A stretch of DNA of 64,000 nt, from contig DDVX01000019.1 in NCBI GenBank assembly GCA_002345575.1, positions 62,001 through 126,000 of the forward strand, read 5' to 3'. Source of the stretch: Stutzerimonas stutzeri. Lineage in GTDB: Bacteria; Pseudomonadota; Gammaproteobacteria; Pseudomonadales; Pseudomonadaceae. Shown in pieces: positions 1 through 7,693 of this stretch. Under the pieces are notes generated by a model. The model had not been told where the DNA came from. It saw only the letters and a list, made by a program, of their open reading frames with translations, and did no database searches. Each line of letters starts with the position of its first letter. The stretch's first letter is position 1. The position numbers and the translations under genes were made by a program.

Positions 1-1010
1 ATGGCTGTCCGCCTGGGCTGTCGCTGTCGCTGGAAGATTTGCAACGTGACCTCGATCGGCGCAAGCCTGGCACCAGTCGCCACACTACTCAGCGTCAAGA
101 GGCCGATGAGGTGGAGATCCTCTCCGGAGTTTTCGAGGGGCGTACCACGGGTTGTCCGATTGGCTTGCTGATTCGCAATACCGATCAGAAGTCCAAGGAC
201 TATTCGGCAATCAAGGATCAGTTCCGCCCGGCTCATGCCGACTACAGCTATCACCACAAATATGGCGTTCGCGACTACCGTGGTGGTGGCCGCAGTTCTG
301 CTCGTGAGACCGCCATGCGCGTGGCTGCCGGAGCCATTGCGAAGAAGTACCTGGCAACGCTGGGGATTCAGATACGTGGTTACATGAGCCAGTTAGGTCC
401 CATCGAAATCCCCTTCAAAACCTGGGATTCGGTGGAGCAGAACGCCTTCTTCAGCCCGGACCCGGACAAGGTGCCTGAGCTTGAAGCTTATATGGACCAG
501 CTGCGCCGGGATCAGGATTCGGTCGGGGCGAAGATCACTGTGGTGGCCGAGGGTGTACCGCCGGGGCTGGGCGAGCCGATATTTGATCGTCTGGACGCCG
601 AGCTGGCCCATGCTTTGATGAGCATAAATGCGGTCAAGGGCGTGGAGATTGGTGCCGGTTTCGCCAGCGTTGCCCAGCGCGGCACGGAGCATCGCGACGA
701 GCTGACGGTGGAGGGTTTTCTCTCCAATCACTCCGGCGGCATCCTCGGAGGTATCTCCTCCGGCCAACCTATCATTGCCCACCTGGCGCTCAAACCCACC
801 TCGAGCATCACCACACCGGGTCGCTCCATCGACACTCAGGGCAATCCGGTGGAGGTCATTACCAAGGGGCGCCATGATCCCTGTGTTGGTATTCGTGCCA
901 CTCCCATTGCCGAGGCGATGATGGCTATCGTATTGCTGGATCATCTTCTGCGCCATCGCGGCCAGAACGCGGATGTGCAGGTCCCAACGCCGGTACTGGG
1001 TCAGCTTTGA
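1..1010 (+). CDS. aroC: Chorismate synthase, 5'-truncated by window edge
   Basis: Last enzyme of the common shikimate pathway. It converts 5-enolpyruvylshikimate-3-phosphate to chorismate using reduced FMN, in the cytoplasm. The open frame runs from base 3 to the stop at 1008-1010 (335 residues). The family is usually about 363 residues, so roughly 28 N-terminal residues lie before the window. Visible hallmarks are the DLDRRKPGTSRH segment, the FMN-binding RGGGRSSARET segment, GGISSGQPI and the C-terminal GRHDPCVGIRATPIAEAM segment. Any start codon inside the window would be an artefact of the cut. The MFS gene follows about 70 bases downstream on the same strand. Confidence 0.97.
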   Translation, partial: GCPPGLSLSLEDLQRDLDRRKPGTSRHTTQRQEADEVEILSGVFEGRTTGCPIGLLIRNTDQKSKDYSAIKDQFRPAHADYSYHHKYGVRDYRGGGRSSARETAMRVAAGAIAKKYLATLGIQIRGYMSQLGPIEIPFKTWDSVEQNAFFSPDPDKVPELEAYMDQLRRDQDSVGAKITVVAEGVPPGLGEPIFDRLDAELAHALMSINAVKGVEIGAGFASVAQRGTEHRDELTVEGFLSNHSGGILGGISSGQPIIAHLALKPTSSITTPGRSIDTQGNPVEVITKGRHDPCVGIRATPIAEAMMAIVLLDHLLRHRGQNADVQVPTPVLGQL

Positions 1011-1023
1011 TCGGTAAACCTCA

Positions 1024-1072
1024 GGCTTCAAGTTGCGTGTACGACACTGTGTCTCTGCGCGTGGCTTGAAGC
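1024..1072. repeat. Inverted repeat before MFS gene
   Basis: GCTTCAAG at 1024-1031 is repeated inverted as CTTGAAGC at 1065-1072, just before the next start codon. The words resemble the GCTTGMA-type heptamers seen upstream of recR (25469-25512), so this may be a degenerate member of the same simple-repeat family. It could also form a weak hairpin between aroC and the transporter gene. There is no T tract, so I do not call it a terminator. Confidence 0.4.
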
Positions 1073-1081
1073 TTGCTACCT

Positions 1082-2233
1082 ATGAGTGTTTCTCTCCCGT
1101 ACTGGCGTCTTTCCGGCTTTTATTTCTTCTACTTCGCGCTGCTCGGGGCGACGGCGCCGTTTTTCGGTTTGTATTTCGCCCATCTCGGTTTTTCCGCAGA
1201 GCGCATCGGCGAGCTGGTGGCGATTCCCATGCTGATGCGCTGTCTGGCGCCGAATCTTTGGGGCTGGTTGGGGGATGCGACAGGGCAGCGTCTGGCCATC
1301 GTGCGTATCGGGGCGCTCTGCACACTGCTGTCGTTCGGTTTGATCTTTTTCGACAAAAGCTACTCCTGGTTGGTACTGGTGATGGCCTTGCATGCGTTCT
1401 TTTGGCATGCGGTGCTGCCGCAGTTCGAGGTGATCACTCTGGCGCATCTGCGCGAAGAGGCGACGCGCTACAGCCAGATTCGTCTGTGGGGCAGCATTGG
1501 TTTCATCGTTGCGGTGGTAGGGCTGGGTGCGCTGTTCGAACGAATCAGTCTGGATATCTACCCGGTGGCGATCATGACGGTTATGGCGGGTATCGTCCTG
1601 GGTAGCGTCTGGGTACCCAATGCCCAGCCTGAACACCGTCCTGAAACGGCCGGGCAAGGTGGCTTCCTGCGACAACTGTGCCGCCCTGGTGTATTGGCCT
1701 TTTATGCCTGTGTAGGCCTGATGCAGGTGAGCCACGGGCCGTACTACACCTTTTTCAGCATCCATCTGGAAGCACTTGGCTACGAGCGGGGCACCATTGG
1801 TCTGCTCTGGGCGTTGGGCGTCATCGCCGAGGTCCTGCTGTTTCTGGTGATGGCGGCGCTGCTCAAGCGCTTCTCCCTACGCCTGGTGCTGGTGACAAGC
1901 TTCCTGCTGGCGGCGCTACGCTGGATATTGCTGGGAACGCTGGCCGATCATCTTGTGGTGCTGATGCTTGCGCAGCTGATGCATGCTGCCACCTTTGGTA
2001 GCTTCCATGCTGCCGCGGTGCATTTCGTTCAGCGCAGCTTCGGTCATCGCCAGCAAGGGCAGGGTCAGGCCCTATATGCGACGCTGGCGGGTATCGGTGG
2101 TGCGCTGGGGGCGTTGTACTCAGGTTACAGCTGGACCAGTCTGGGACCTACCTGGGTCTTCGCCATTGCCAGTCTGGCAGCTCTGGCTGCGGCCGCTATC
2201 ATTGCCATCCCTTTGCAGGCGCGTCGGACATGA
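1082..2233 (+). CDS. MFS transporter, HcaT/PPP-like
   Basis: A 383-residue polytopic inner-membrane protein with about 12 hydrophobic segments and a central cytoplasmic loop. The N terminus (MSVSLPYWRLSGFYFFYFALLG) and the acidic-basic loops resemble the HcaT/3-phenylpropionate-permease-like branch of the major facilitator superfamily. The true substrate cannot be read from sequence. I chose ATG 1082 over the TTG at 1073 because family members begin right before the first helix. Its place between aroC and an mtnD-like gene matches the order I remember from P. aeruginosa, so it is probably a core-genome transporter and not a recent import. Confidence 0.85.
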   Translation: MSVSLPYWRLSGFYFFYFALLGATAPFFGLYFAHLGFSAERIGELVAIPMLMRCLAPNLWGWLGDATGQRLAIVRIGALCTLLSFGLIFFDKSYSWLVLVMALHAFFWHAVLPQFEVITLAHLREEATRYSQIRLWGSIGFIVAVVGLGALFERISLDIYPVAIMTVMAGIVLGSVWVPNAQPEHRPETAGQGGFLRQLCRPGVLAFYACVGLMQVSHGPYYTFFSIHLEALGYERGTIGLLWALGVIAEVLLFLVMAALLKRFSLRLVLVTSFLLAALRWILLGTLADHLVVLMLAQLMHAATFGSFHAAAVHFVQRSFGHRQQGQGQALYATLAGIGGALGALYSGYSWTSLGPTWVFAIASLAALAAAAIIAIPLQARRT

Positions 2234-2312
2234 TCGCAAGCGACCGCTGCTCTGCCGACCAATCATCGATCAGATGCCGGAACAGTTAACGCCCGGCCCG
2301 GAGACAATGACC

Positions 2313-2861
2313 ATGAGCATCCTCAGCGTCTATCACCACAACACACCCGACCAGCCCTTCAAGGTTCTCACGCACCACGAGGATGCTGCCGCCACGCTGG
2401 CCGAGGTGGGTGTGCATCTGGAGCGTTGGCAAGCCAGCACTGCTTTAGCTGCGAATTCCGGTGACGAGGACTTACTTGTCGCGTACCAGCCGCAGATTGA
2501 GCGCTTCAAGCGCGAGTACGGCTATGCAGAGGTCGAAGTGCTTAGGTTCACCGAGGATCGGTCAAAACAGGCTGTGAGTCGACCCCAGGGCCTGGAAGAG
2601 TATGTTCAGGCCGAAGACGAAGTGCGCTTTTTTGTCGCCGGCCGCGGATTGTTCAACCTGCATATCGAAGACAGGGTTTTTGCCGTGCTGTGCGAAAAAG
2701 GCGACCTGCTGTTGATACCGGCGGGCGTTCGCCACTGGTTCGACAAGGGGGAAAATCCTTATCTGATCGCCATCTGCCTGTTCAACACTGCGCAAGGCCG
2801 TACGCCTCAATTCACTGGCGAGGATATCGCGAGCCGCTTTCCGCGCCTGGACGATTATTGA
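2313..2861 (+). CDS. Acireductone dioxygenase-like cupin lacking two metal-binding histidines
   Basis: A 182-residue cupin that aligns along its whole length with acireductone dioxygenase (MtnD/ARD), the methionine-salvage enzyme that oxidises the acireductone intermediate at an Fe or Ni centre. ATG 2313 is preferred over ATG 2307 because GGAG at 2300-2303 is then 9 bases away. Known ARDs hold the metal with an HxHxxxE motif and a distal His. Here the motif reads YVQAEDE (Y97, Q99, E103): both histidines are gone, while E103 and H141 (RHWFD) remain. Normal ARD activity is therefore doubtful. The usual partners mtnB and mtnC are not beside it. It may be a decaying paralogue or a protein with a new role. 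Confidence 0.8.
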   Translation: MSILSVYHHNTPDQPFKVLTHHEDAAATLAEVGVHLERWQASTALAANSGDEDLLVAYQPQIERFKREYGYAEVEVLRFTEDRSKQAVSRPQGLEEYVQAEDEVRFFVAGRGLFNLHIEDRVFAVLCEKGDLLLIPAGVRHWFDKGENPYLIAICLFNTAQGRTPQFTGEDIASRFPRLDDY

Positions 2862-2986
2862 ATCAGGTTGCTGCTCGTCATGGCGCTCGTCCGACGGGTT
2901 GATACCGTCTATTCGACCTCGTAGGCCTGAACCCTCGGCCGTGTCAGGCATCCAAATGGCGAACCCATCGCACTGAGGAGCCACCC

Positions 2987-3196
2987 ATGACCGATGCCTT
3001 TGGCGGTATTTTCGGCCTGATCATCCTGCTGCTGGATATCTGGGCCATTGTCAGCGTGGTGCGAAGCGATGCAGCCACCGGGAAGAAGGTGCTCTGGGTT
3101 CTGCTCATATTGATCCTGCCGGTACTGGGCCTGATTCTCTGGGGCATCATGGGGCCGCGAGGTAACCGTCCCGATGACATGAACCTGAGGGGCTGA
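2987..3196 (+). CDS. Small PLDc_N-type membrane protein A
   Basis: A 69-residue protein with two hydrophobic helices separated by a short charged turn (RSDAATGKK) and ending in a GLILWGIMGPRG motif. This is the PLDc_N layout: the two-helix membrane module found at the N terminus of cardiolipin synthases and also as stand-alone small proteins. No catalytic HKD motif is present, so it is not an enzyme by itself. A second copy of the same module follows after 3 bases. Function is unknown, and pairing suggests a two-subunit membrane unit. Confidence 0.75.
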   Translation: MTDAFGGIFGLIILLLDIWAIVSVVRSDAATGKKVLWVLLILILPVLGLILWGIMGPRGNRPDDMNLRG

Positions 3197-3199
3197 TCG

Positions 3200-3391
3200 A
3201 TGGAGGACCTGACGCCGCTACTGGCCGTTCTGGTGCTGGTCGCGGATCTACTGGCGATCTTGCATGTCTGGTGCAGGCAAATCGAGTTCGGCCGCAAGGT
3301 CATCTGGACACTGGTAATCGCGCTGTTGCCGGTGGTTGGCCTGATCATGTGGGGTATTGCGGCCGGGCGCTTAGCCAAGGTCAGGTTGTAA
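3200..3391 (+). CDS. Small PLDc_N-type membrane protein B
   Basis: A 63-residue two-helix membrane protein with the same architecture as its upstream neighbour: helix, charged turn (RQIEFGRKV), helix and a GLIMWGI motif. The gap to the preceding gene is 3 bases, so the two are almost certainly cotranscribed and probably translationally coupled. The two sequences are clearly related but diverged, pointing to an old tandem duplication. No catalytic residues are visible and no function can be assigned. Confidence 0.75.
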   Translation: MEDLTPLLAVLVLVADLLAILHVWCRQIEFGRKVIWTLVIALLPVVGLIMWGIAAGRLAKVRL

Positions 3392-3510
3392 CGACGGCGC
3401 GCTGGGTTTCACCTGTTATTGGACTAAAGTAGCATCCGGTGCTTTCCTGAAGGCGAGCTTAACGCGCAGTTACGCGTCTTCTGCAACGCCATCCATCACG
3501 GGAGATACCC

Positions 3511-4356
3511 ATGAGTGATTATCAGGAAGCTCTCTACGAGGGATACGGCCAGCGCTTCACTATCGATCGGATACTGCATGAGGATCACGTCGGGCAACGG
3601 CATCTTTCGATCTTCGAGAATGCCCGCATGGGCCGTGTAATGACGCTTGACGGTGTGGTGCAGAACACCGAGGCCGATGAGTTTATTCCGCATGAAATGC
3701 TCACTCACGTGCCGATCCTGGCTCATGGGTTGGCGCGCCGGATATTGATCATTGGCGGCGCCGATGGGGCAATTCTGCGTGAGGTCGCCCGGCATCGTGA
3801 CGTTGAAAGCATCACTTTGGTCGAGGCTGATGTCGCCAAGCTGGATGCGTGCAAGACCTATCTGCCAGAGCACTCCAAGGGAGCGTTCAGCGATGCCCGG
3901 CTGAATCTGCTGATTGATGACGGGCTGCACTTTCTCAGCACCAGTGAAGAGACGTTCGATGTAATCATCTGTGCCGATAGTGCCACGCAAGATGCCTCGG
4001 AAGATTTCTACCAGGCTTGCCGCCGGCGCCTGAACGATGGCGGCATTCTGGTTGCTCGCATCGGCACTCCGTTCATGCAACTCGCTCAGGTGCAGGCTGC
4101 GGCCAAACAGATGAACGGCTTGTTTGCGGATTGGCATTTCTACCAAGCCTCTGTGCCTACCTCTTGTGGGGGCGCGATGACGTTCGCCTGGGGTGCCAGT
4201 GATCCTGCCAGCCGACGGTTGCCGCTGGAAACCCTTTCCCAGCGTTTTGCCGGCAGTGGCGTGGTGACGCGCTATTACAACCCACATGTCCATCTGGCCG
4301 CCTTTGCGCTGCCTCAATACGCTTTGCAGGCCATTGGCAAGGCCAGCAACGGCTGA
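3511..4356 (+). CDS. speE: Spermidine synthase-like protein with altered active-site loop
   Basis: A 281-residue homologue of SpeE, which transfers aminopropyl from decarboxylated SAM to putrescine. The N-terminal YEGYGQRF, the TEADEF and HEMLTHVPILAHG blocks and the C-terminal ALPQYALQAIGK block are those of Pseudomonas SpeE, and the start has a GGGAG-like site at spacing about 7. Key residues differ. The cofactor loop reads GGADGA (82-87) where GGGDGG is usual. VEAD replaces VEID. The catalytic gatekeeper DSTDPIGP loop is replaced by a roughly five-residue-shorter CADSATQDAS (154-163), and the tyrosine of EFIYHEM is proline. It keeps the SpeE fold but may not make spermidine. The symbol reflects orthology only. 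Confidence 0.8.
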   Translation: MSDYQEALYEGYGQRFTIDRILHEDHVGQRHLSIFENARMGRVMTLDGVVQNTEADEFIPHEMLTHVPILAHGLARRILIIGGADGAILREVARHRDVESITLVEADVAKLDACKTYLPEHSKGAFSDARLNLLIDDGLHFLSTSEETFDVIICADSATQDASEDFYQACRRRLNDGGILVARIGTPFMQLAQVQAAAKQMNGLFADWHFYQASVPTSCGGAMTFAWGASDPASRRLPLETLSQRFAGSGVVTRYYNPHVHLAAFALPQYALQAIGKASNG

Positions 4357-4701
4357 CCGCGTAGCACAGGCAGGGAGGCCTGCCCAATGTGCCAAGCGGC
4401 ATGCCCATTGCGGCTCTGATCCAGATGCCCTATGTTCGAAACCATCGGCGCAGCTACGGCGGCTCCGATTCCGACGAACAAAGCATCCGTGACACTCGAT
4501 TCATCTCTTCTACATCTGCGACGAGGCTCGACAAAAAGGCTTTCTCGAAAGCCGTCCATAGAGGGTTACAAACGCGGATCAGGCGAGGAGAAGTCAGTTG
4601 AAAGCGAAGTGTATGTCTGTACACGAGCATTTCGAGTTCGATTTCACCGCAGCATGATCGAGAACATTTGTAAGCACCCGCTGAGTGAGAGGAGGTTCAA
4701 G
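4357..4701. other. 345-base gap without a supported gene
   Basis: No reading frame here has family resemblance. A small hairpin GGCAGG/CCTGCC lies at about 4371-4386 just after the SpeE-like gene and could act as a weak terminator. The last ten bases carry a strong ribosome binding site (GGAGG, 4691-4695) for rraB. A promoter for rraB must lie here, but I could not identify one convincingly. Confidence 0.4.
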
Positions 4702-5043
4702 ATGAGTACCACCTTCCATGAGGATGTCAGCAGCAACGTGCTATTGAGGATGAAAGAGGGCGGTTTCGATTTTGCCCGTGTTCATCCAATTGAATTCTAT
4801 GCAGTGTTTCCTGAACGTGAGCAGGCCCGCGCAGCCGCCAGTAACTTCCGTGGCGAATGCGTCAATACACAGATATTTCCCCGCGACGACGGCGCCTGGA
4901 ACCTTCAGGTGAGCAAGGTTATGTATGCCACCTTCGATGGCATCGGTGATTTCGAGCAGAATCTGGAAAACCTTGTCGAACCCCTTGGAGGGGTAGTCGA
5001 TGGTTGGGGTGTGACCCAGGAACTTCCTGGCTGCGCTGTCTGA
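4702..5043 (+). CDS. rraB: RraB-family ribonuclease E inhibitor
   Basis: A 113-residue protein of the RraB family, small acidic proteins that bind the RNase E degradosome and dampen mRNA decay. Hallmarks are the N-terminal block around FHEDVSSNVLLRMKEGGFD, the FYAVFPE strand and the C-terminal GGVVDGWGV turn. The longer upstream frame is rejected: ATG 4702 has GGAGG six bases before it and matches the family length. It is a single-gene unit followed directly by a strong terminator (5070-5121). Assignment is by fold-family resemblance, and the RNase E role is inferred from E. coli. Confidence 0.8.
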   Translation: MSTTFHEDVSSNVLLRMKEGGFDFARVHPIEFYAVFPEREQARAAASNFRGECVNTQIFPRDDGAWNLQVSKVMYATFDGIGDFEQNLENLVEPLGGVVDGWGVTQELPGCAV

Positions 5044-5069
5044 CAACGCCATATCAACTGAAACCAAAG

Positions 5070-5121
5070 CCGCTCTGCAGCGCCCGGTCCCATAGTGGGA
5101 CCGGGCACTGCAGGGCTTTTT
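5070..5121 (+). terminator. Rho-independent terminator of rraB
   Basis: A long, nearly perfect hairpin: CTGCAG-C-GCCCGGTCCCA, loop TAG, then TGGGACCGGGC-A-CTGCAG, followed by GGGCTTTTT. It starts 30 bases after the rraB stop, and the T tract places it on the plus strand. Confidence 0.92.
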
Positions 5122-5212
5122 GCTACCAGCGGGATTTGGACGTTTCCACGAGTGCACTTCAGTTATTTTTTGATGGGCGTTGTGGCTGGCGCTCGAGACG
5201 GACGCCATAAAC

Positions 5213-5244
5213 ACAAACACCCCGTACGTGTCGGGGCGTTTGTT
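5213..5244 (-). terminator. Terminator-like hairpin after tartrate dehydratase gene
   Basis: CAAACaCCCCG (5214-5224) pairs with CGGGGcGTTTG (5232-5242) around a seven-base loop with one central mismatch. It lies directly after the stop of the minus-strand enolase-superfamily gene. The minus-strand tail is T-rich but interrupted (TTTGTGTTTAT), so termination is likely but not certain. Confidence 0.65.
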
Positions 5245-5252
5245 GGGTGGGC

Positions 5253-6422
5253 TTAGCCTTCGCCCAGCTCGCGCATGACGGCGTACAGTGCGGACTTGGC
5301 TTCGAAGCCGACGCCTGGCACGTCAGGCAGGCCTACATAGCTGTTCTCGACACGAATACCATCGGCGAAACCGCCGAAGGGCTGGAACACGTCCGGATAG
5401 GATTCGTTGCCGCCCAGATGCAAACCTGCGGCGATGTTCAGCGACATCTGGTGACCGCCGTGCGGCACCACGCGGCGCGATGACCAGCCCAGTTCCTTCA
5501 TTACCTCCAGGGTGCGCATGTACTCCACCAGGCCGTAAGACAGCGCGCAGTCGAACTGCAAGAAGTCGCGATCGGGGCGCATGCCGCCATGACGCAGCAG
5601 GTTGCGCGCATCCTGATGGGAGAACAGATTTTCACCGGTGGCCATCGGCAGTTCATAGTGATTGGCCATCTCGGCCTGCAAGGCGTAATCGAGCGGATCA
5701 CCGATTTCTTCGTACCAGAACAGGTTGTACTTCTTCATGGCTTCGGCATACGCGATCGCAGTTTTCAGATCGAAGCGGCCGTTGGCATCAACGGCTAGGC
5801 GACGCCCGTCACCAACTACTTCCAGTACGGCCTCGATGCGACGGATGTCTTCATCCAGAGGGACGGCACCGATCTTCATCTTCACGACGTCGTAGCCGCG
5901 ATCCAGGTAGCTCTGCATTTCAGCTTTGAGCTTGGTCTGGTCTTTGCCTGGGTAATAATAACCACCGGCTGCATATACCCAGACTTTATCGTCGGCCACG
6001 CCGTCGCGGTAACGGTCAGCCAGCAGGCGGTACAGAGGTTTGCCTTCGATCTTGGCGACGGCATCCCATACCGCCATATCGATGGTGCCGACTGCGACGG
6101 AGCGCTCACCATGGCCACCCGGTTTCTCGTTGGTCATCAGGGTTTTCCAGATGGCGAACGGGTCAAGGTTGTTATTTTCCTTGTCAATCAGCGATTCCGG
6201 ATCTGCTTCGGCGATACGGGCCAGGAAGCGATCGCGCATCAACGCGCCTTGACCGTAGCGGCCGTTGGAGTTGAAGCCATAGCCGATCACCGGCTTGCCA
6301 TCACGAATGACATCGGTAATCACCGCGACGACCGAGCAGGTCATTTTGGAAAAATCTATGTAGGCGTTAGCAATGGGCGAGGCAATGGAAACGGTTTTCT
6401 CGCGGATGTCTACGATACGCAT
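5253..6422 (-). CDS. tarD: D(-)-tartrate dehydratase (enolase superfamily)
   Basis: A 389-residue member of the mandelate racemase group of the enolase superfamily. It closely resembles the characterised D-tartrate dehydratase TarD in length and sequence (NAYIDFSKMT, GYGFNSNGRYGQG, NEKPGGHGERSVAVGTIDMAVWD). Catalytic features are visible: the KMK motif at the end of the second barrel strand, metal ligands in DANGR, YEE and GEN, and the C-terminal HGGHQMSLN histidine. It should dehydrate D-tartrate to oxaloacetate. The start is ATG 6422, with GAGGAG six bases upstream; this gives the exact family length. It is divergent from a LysR gene, which probably regulates it. Confidence 0.88.
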   Translation of the reverse strand: MRIVDIREKTVSIASPIANAYIDFSKMTCSVVAVITDVIRDGKPVIGYGFNSNGRYGQGALMRDRFLARIAEADPESLIDKENNNLDPFAIWKTLMTNEKPGGHGERSVAVGTIDMAVWDAVAKIEGKPLYRLLADRYRDGVADDKVWVYAAGGYYYPGKDQTKLKAEMQSYLDRGYDVVKMKIGAVPLDEDIRRIEAVLEVVGDGRRLAVDANGRFDLKTAIAYAEAMKKYNLFWYEEIGDPLDYALQAEMANHYELPMATGENLFSHQDARNLLRHGGMRPDRDFLQFDCALSYGLVEYMRTLEVMKELGWSSRRVVPHGGHQMSLNIAAGLHLGGNESYPDVFQPFGGFADGIRVENSYVGLPDVPGVGFEAKSALYAVMRELGEG

Positions 6423-6448
6423 GGCGCGCTCCTCTGTTGTTGAGGCGG

Positions 6449-6463
6449 CCAAGGTAAACTTGG
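6449..6463. promoter_or_regulatory. Dyad in tarD/LysR intergenic region
   Basis: CCAAG-GTAAA-CTTGG is a perfect 5-5-5 dyad in the 100-base divergent region, 27 bases upstream of the tarD start. LysR regulators bind interrupted dyads in such positions, so this is the best operator candidate. The TNA spacing rule is only partly met. Confidence 0.45.
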
Positions 6464-6522
6464 CGAGCGAGCGCGCCCAATGCTATTAATGCCGCGCCCT
6501 ATGCTGAGATGGCATTGCCCCC

Positions 6523-7395
6523 ATGGAACTCGTTTGGCTTGAAGACTTTGAGGCATTGGCTGAGTACGGCAGCTTCGTACGTGCCGCGGATGCCCGGCAC
6601 ATCACTCAACCGGCGTTCAGCCGCAGAATACGTTCGCTGGAGAACTGGCTTGGCGTCGATCTTTTCGTCCGTACACCGCAAGGCGCAACGCTGACCGAGG
6701 CTGGCAAGCATATTCTGGTGAGCACTCAGGACGCGGCTCGCAGGCTTCATCGGATCAGGGCCGAGGCCCAGGAAATTGCAGGCAAAGCCGCCAAGACCCT
6801 TCAGTTTGCGGCTACCCATTCGCTCTCGTTTACCTTCTTTCCTCGCTGGATCAGAAACGCGGAAAAAGGAACTCCGATAGAGGCTGTGCGGTTACATTCC
6901 GACAGCATGGCCGCTTGCGAGCAGATGCTGACGCACGGTCAGGTGCAGTTTCTGCTCAGCCATCGTCACCCAGAGGTACCGCCACGTTTGCCTGCCGATC
7001 AGTTCGTGAGCAAAAAAATCGGTGAGGACATTCTGGTGCCTCTGGCAGGTACGTCCGCTCAGTTCGGCTCTTCACCGGAATCGCTTCCCTATCTTGCATA
7101 TACCGAGGAGTCAGGACTGGGTCGCTTCGTTTTCCATCGGCTTCAGGGCAAGGACGAATATCTCCATCTCAAGCCACTTTTTAGCAGCCATTTGGCAGCG
7201 GTACTCATGTCGATGGCCTTGGAGAACAAAGGTGTTGCCTGGCTACCTACAAGCCTGACTGAACAGGAAGTGATGGACTCCAGGCTCAGTCGGGCGCTCG
7301 ACGAGAGTTGGGATATACCGCTGGAAATCCACCTGACGCGACCTGTTGCCCCGCTGAGCCCCTTCGCAGAGGCTTTTTGGGCAAGGTTGCAATAG
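6523..7395 (+). CDS. LysR-family transcriptional regulator
   Basis: A 290-residue LysR-type regulator. The N-terminal winged helix-turn-helix is clear (LEDFEALAEYGSFVRAAD, ITQPAFSRRIRSLE, LGVDLFVRT), followed by a linker helix and a periplasmic-binding-protein-like effector domain. The ELVWLEDF start resembles the HypT/YjiE/QseD branch. It is divergently transcribed from the tartrate dehydratase gene 100 bases away, the standard arrangement for a LysR regulator and its target. Tartrate or a related sugar acid is therefore the likely effector, by inference only. Confidence 0.85.
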   Translation: MELVWLEDFEALAEYGSFVRAADARHITQPAFSRRIRSLENWLGVDLFVRTPQGATLTEAGKHILVSTQDAARRLHRIRAEAQEIAGKAAKTLQFAATHSLSFTFFPRWIRNAEKGTPIEAVRLHSDSMAACEQMLTHGQVQFLLSHRHPEVPPRLPADQFVSKKIGEDILVPLAGTSAQFGSSPESLPYLAYTEESGLGRFVFHRLQGKDEYLHLKPLFSSHLAAVLMSMALENKGVAWLPTSLTEQEVMDSRLSRALDESWDIPLEIHLTRPVAPLSPFAEAFWARLQ

Positions 7396-7693
7396 CAGCT
7401 GTTGCCAAGAAACAGCTCGCTTTATCTCCTAAAATTTATCCCAACGTCTTGAGCCCACGGCCTATGGCGATACGCTCCGTCTCAAAGCACTGAGGTCAGC
7501 AATACGCGTTTCCACTCGCTGGCTTGCCTATAAAGGAGCCATCCAGCCCGCGGTTTTGGCGCGCGGTAAGTGCCGGTCATAGGCGCTGCAACGAGCCCGC
7601 TCGGCGAACGCGCAGAATCATTGTATGGCTGTGCGTTTCCGTTCCCGTCTGGGCAGCGTAGCATCGCGCTTTTTGAAAGAGATGCCAGCAAAG
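7396..7693. other. 298-base gap, no gene seen
   Basis: Between the LysR gene and the TauE/SafE permease I see no frame with family resemblance and no clear terminator. The frame of the permease extends upstream to an ATG at 7625, but the extra arginine-rich residues have no match to the family. The region probably holds the permease promoter. Confidence 0.4.

Noticed and set aside
393..1031. Long minus-strand frame across aroC
   Set aside because: It is the antisense shadow of a well-conserved chorismate synthase and has no recognisable domain or ribosome binding site.
1983..2312. N-terminal extension of the acireductone-dioxygenase-like frame
   Set aside because: It overlaps the end of the MFS gene in another frame, and the family start is at 2313.
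4432..4701. N-terminal extension of the rraB frame
   Set aside because: The residues do not resemble the family, and a strong GGAGG precedes ATG 4702.
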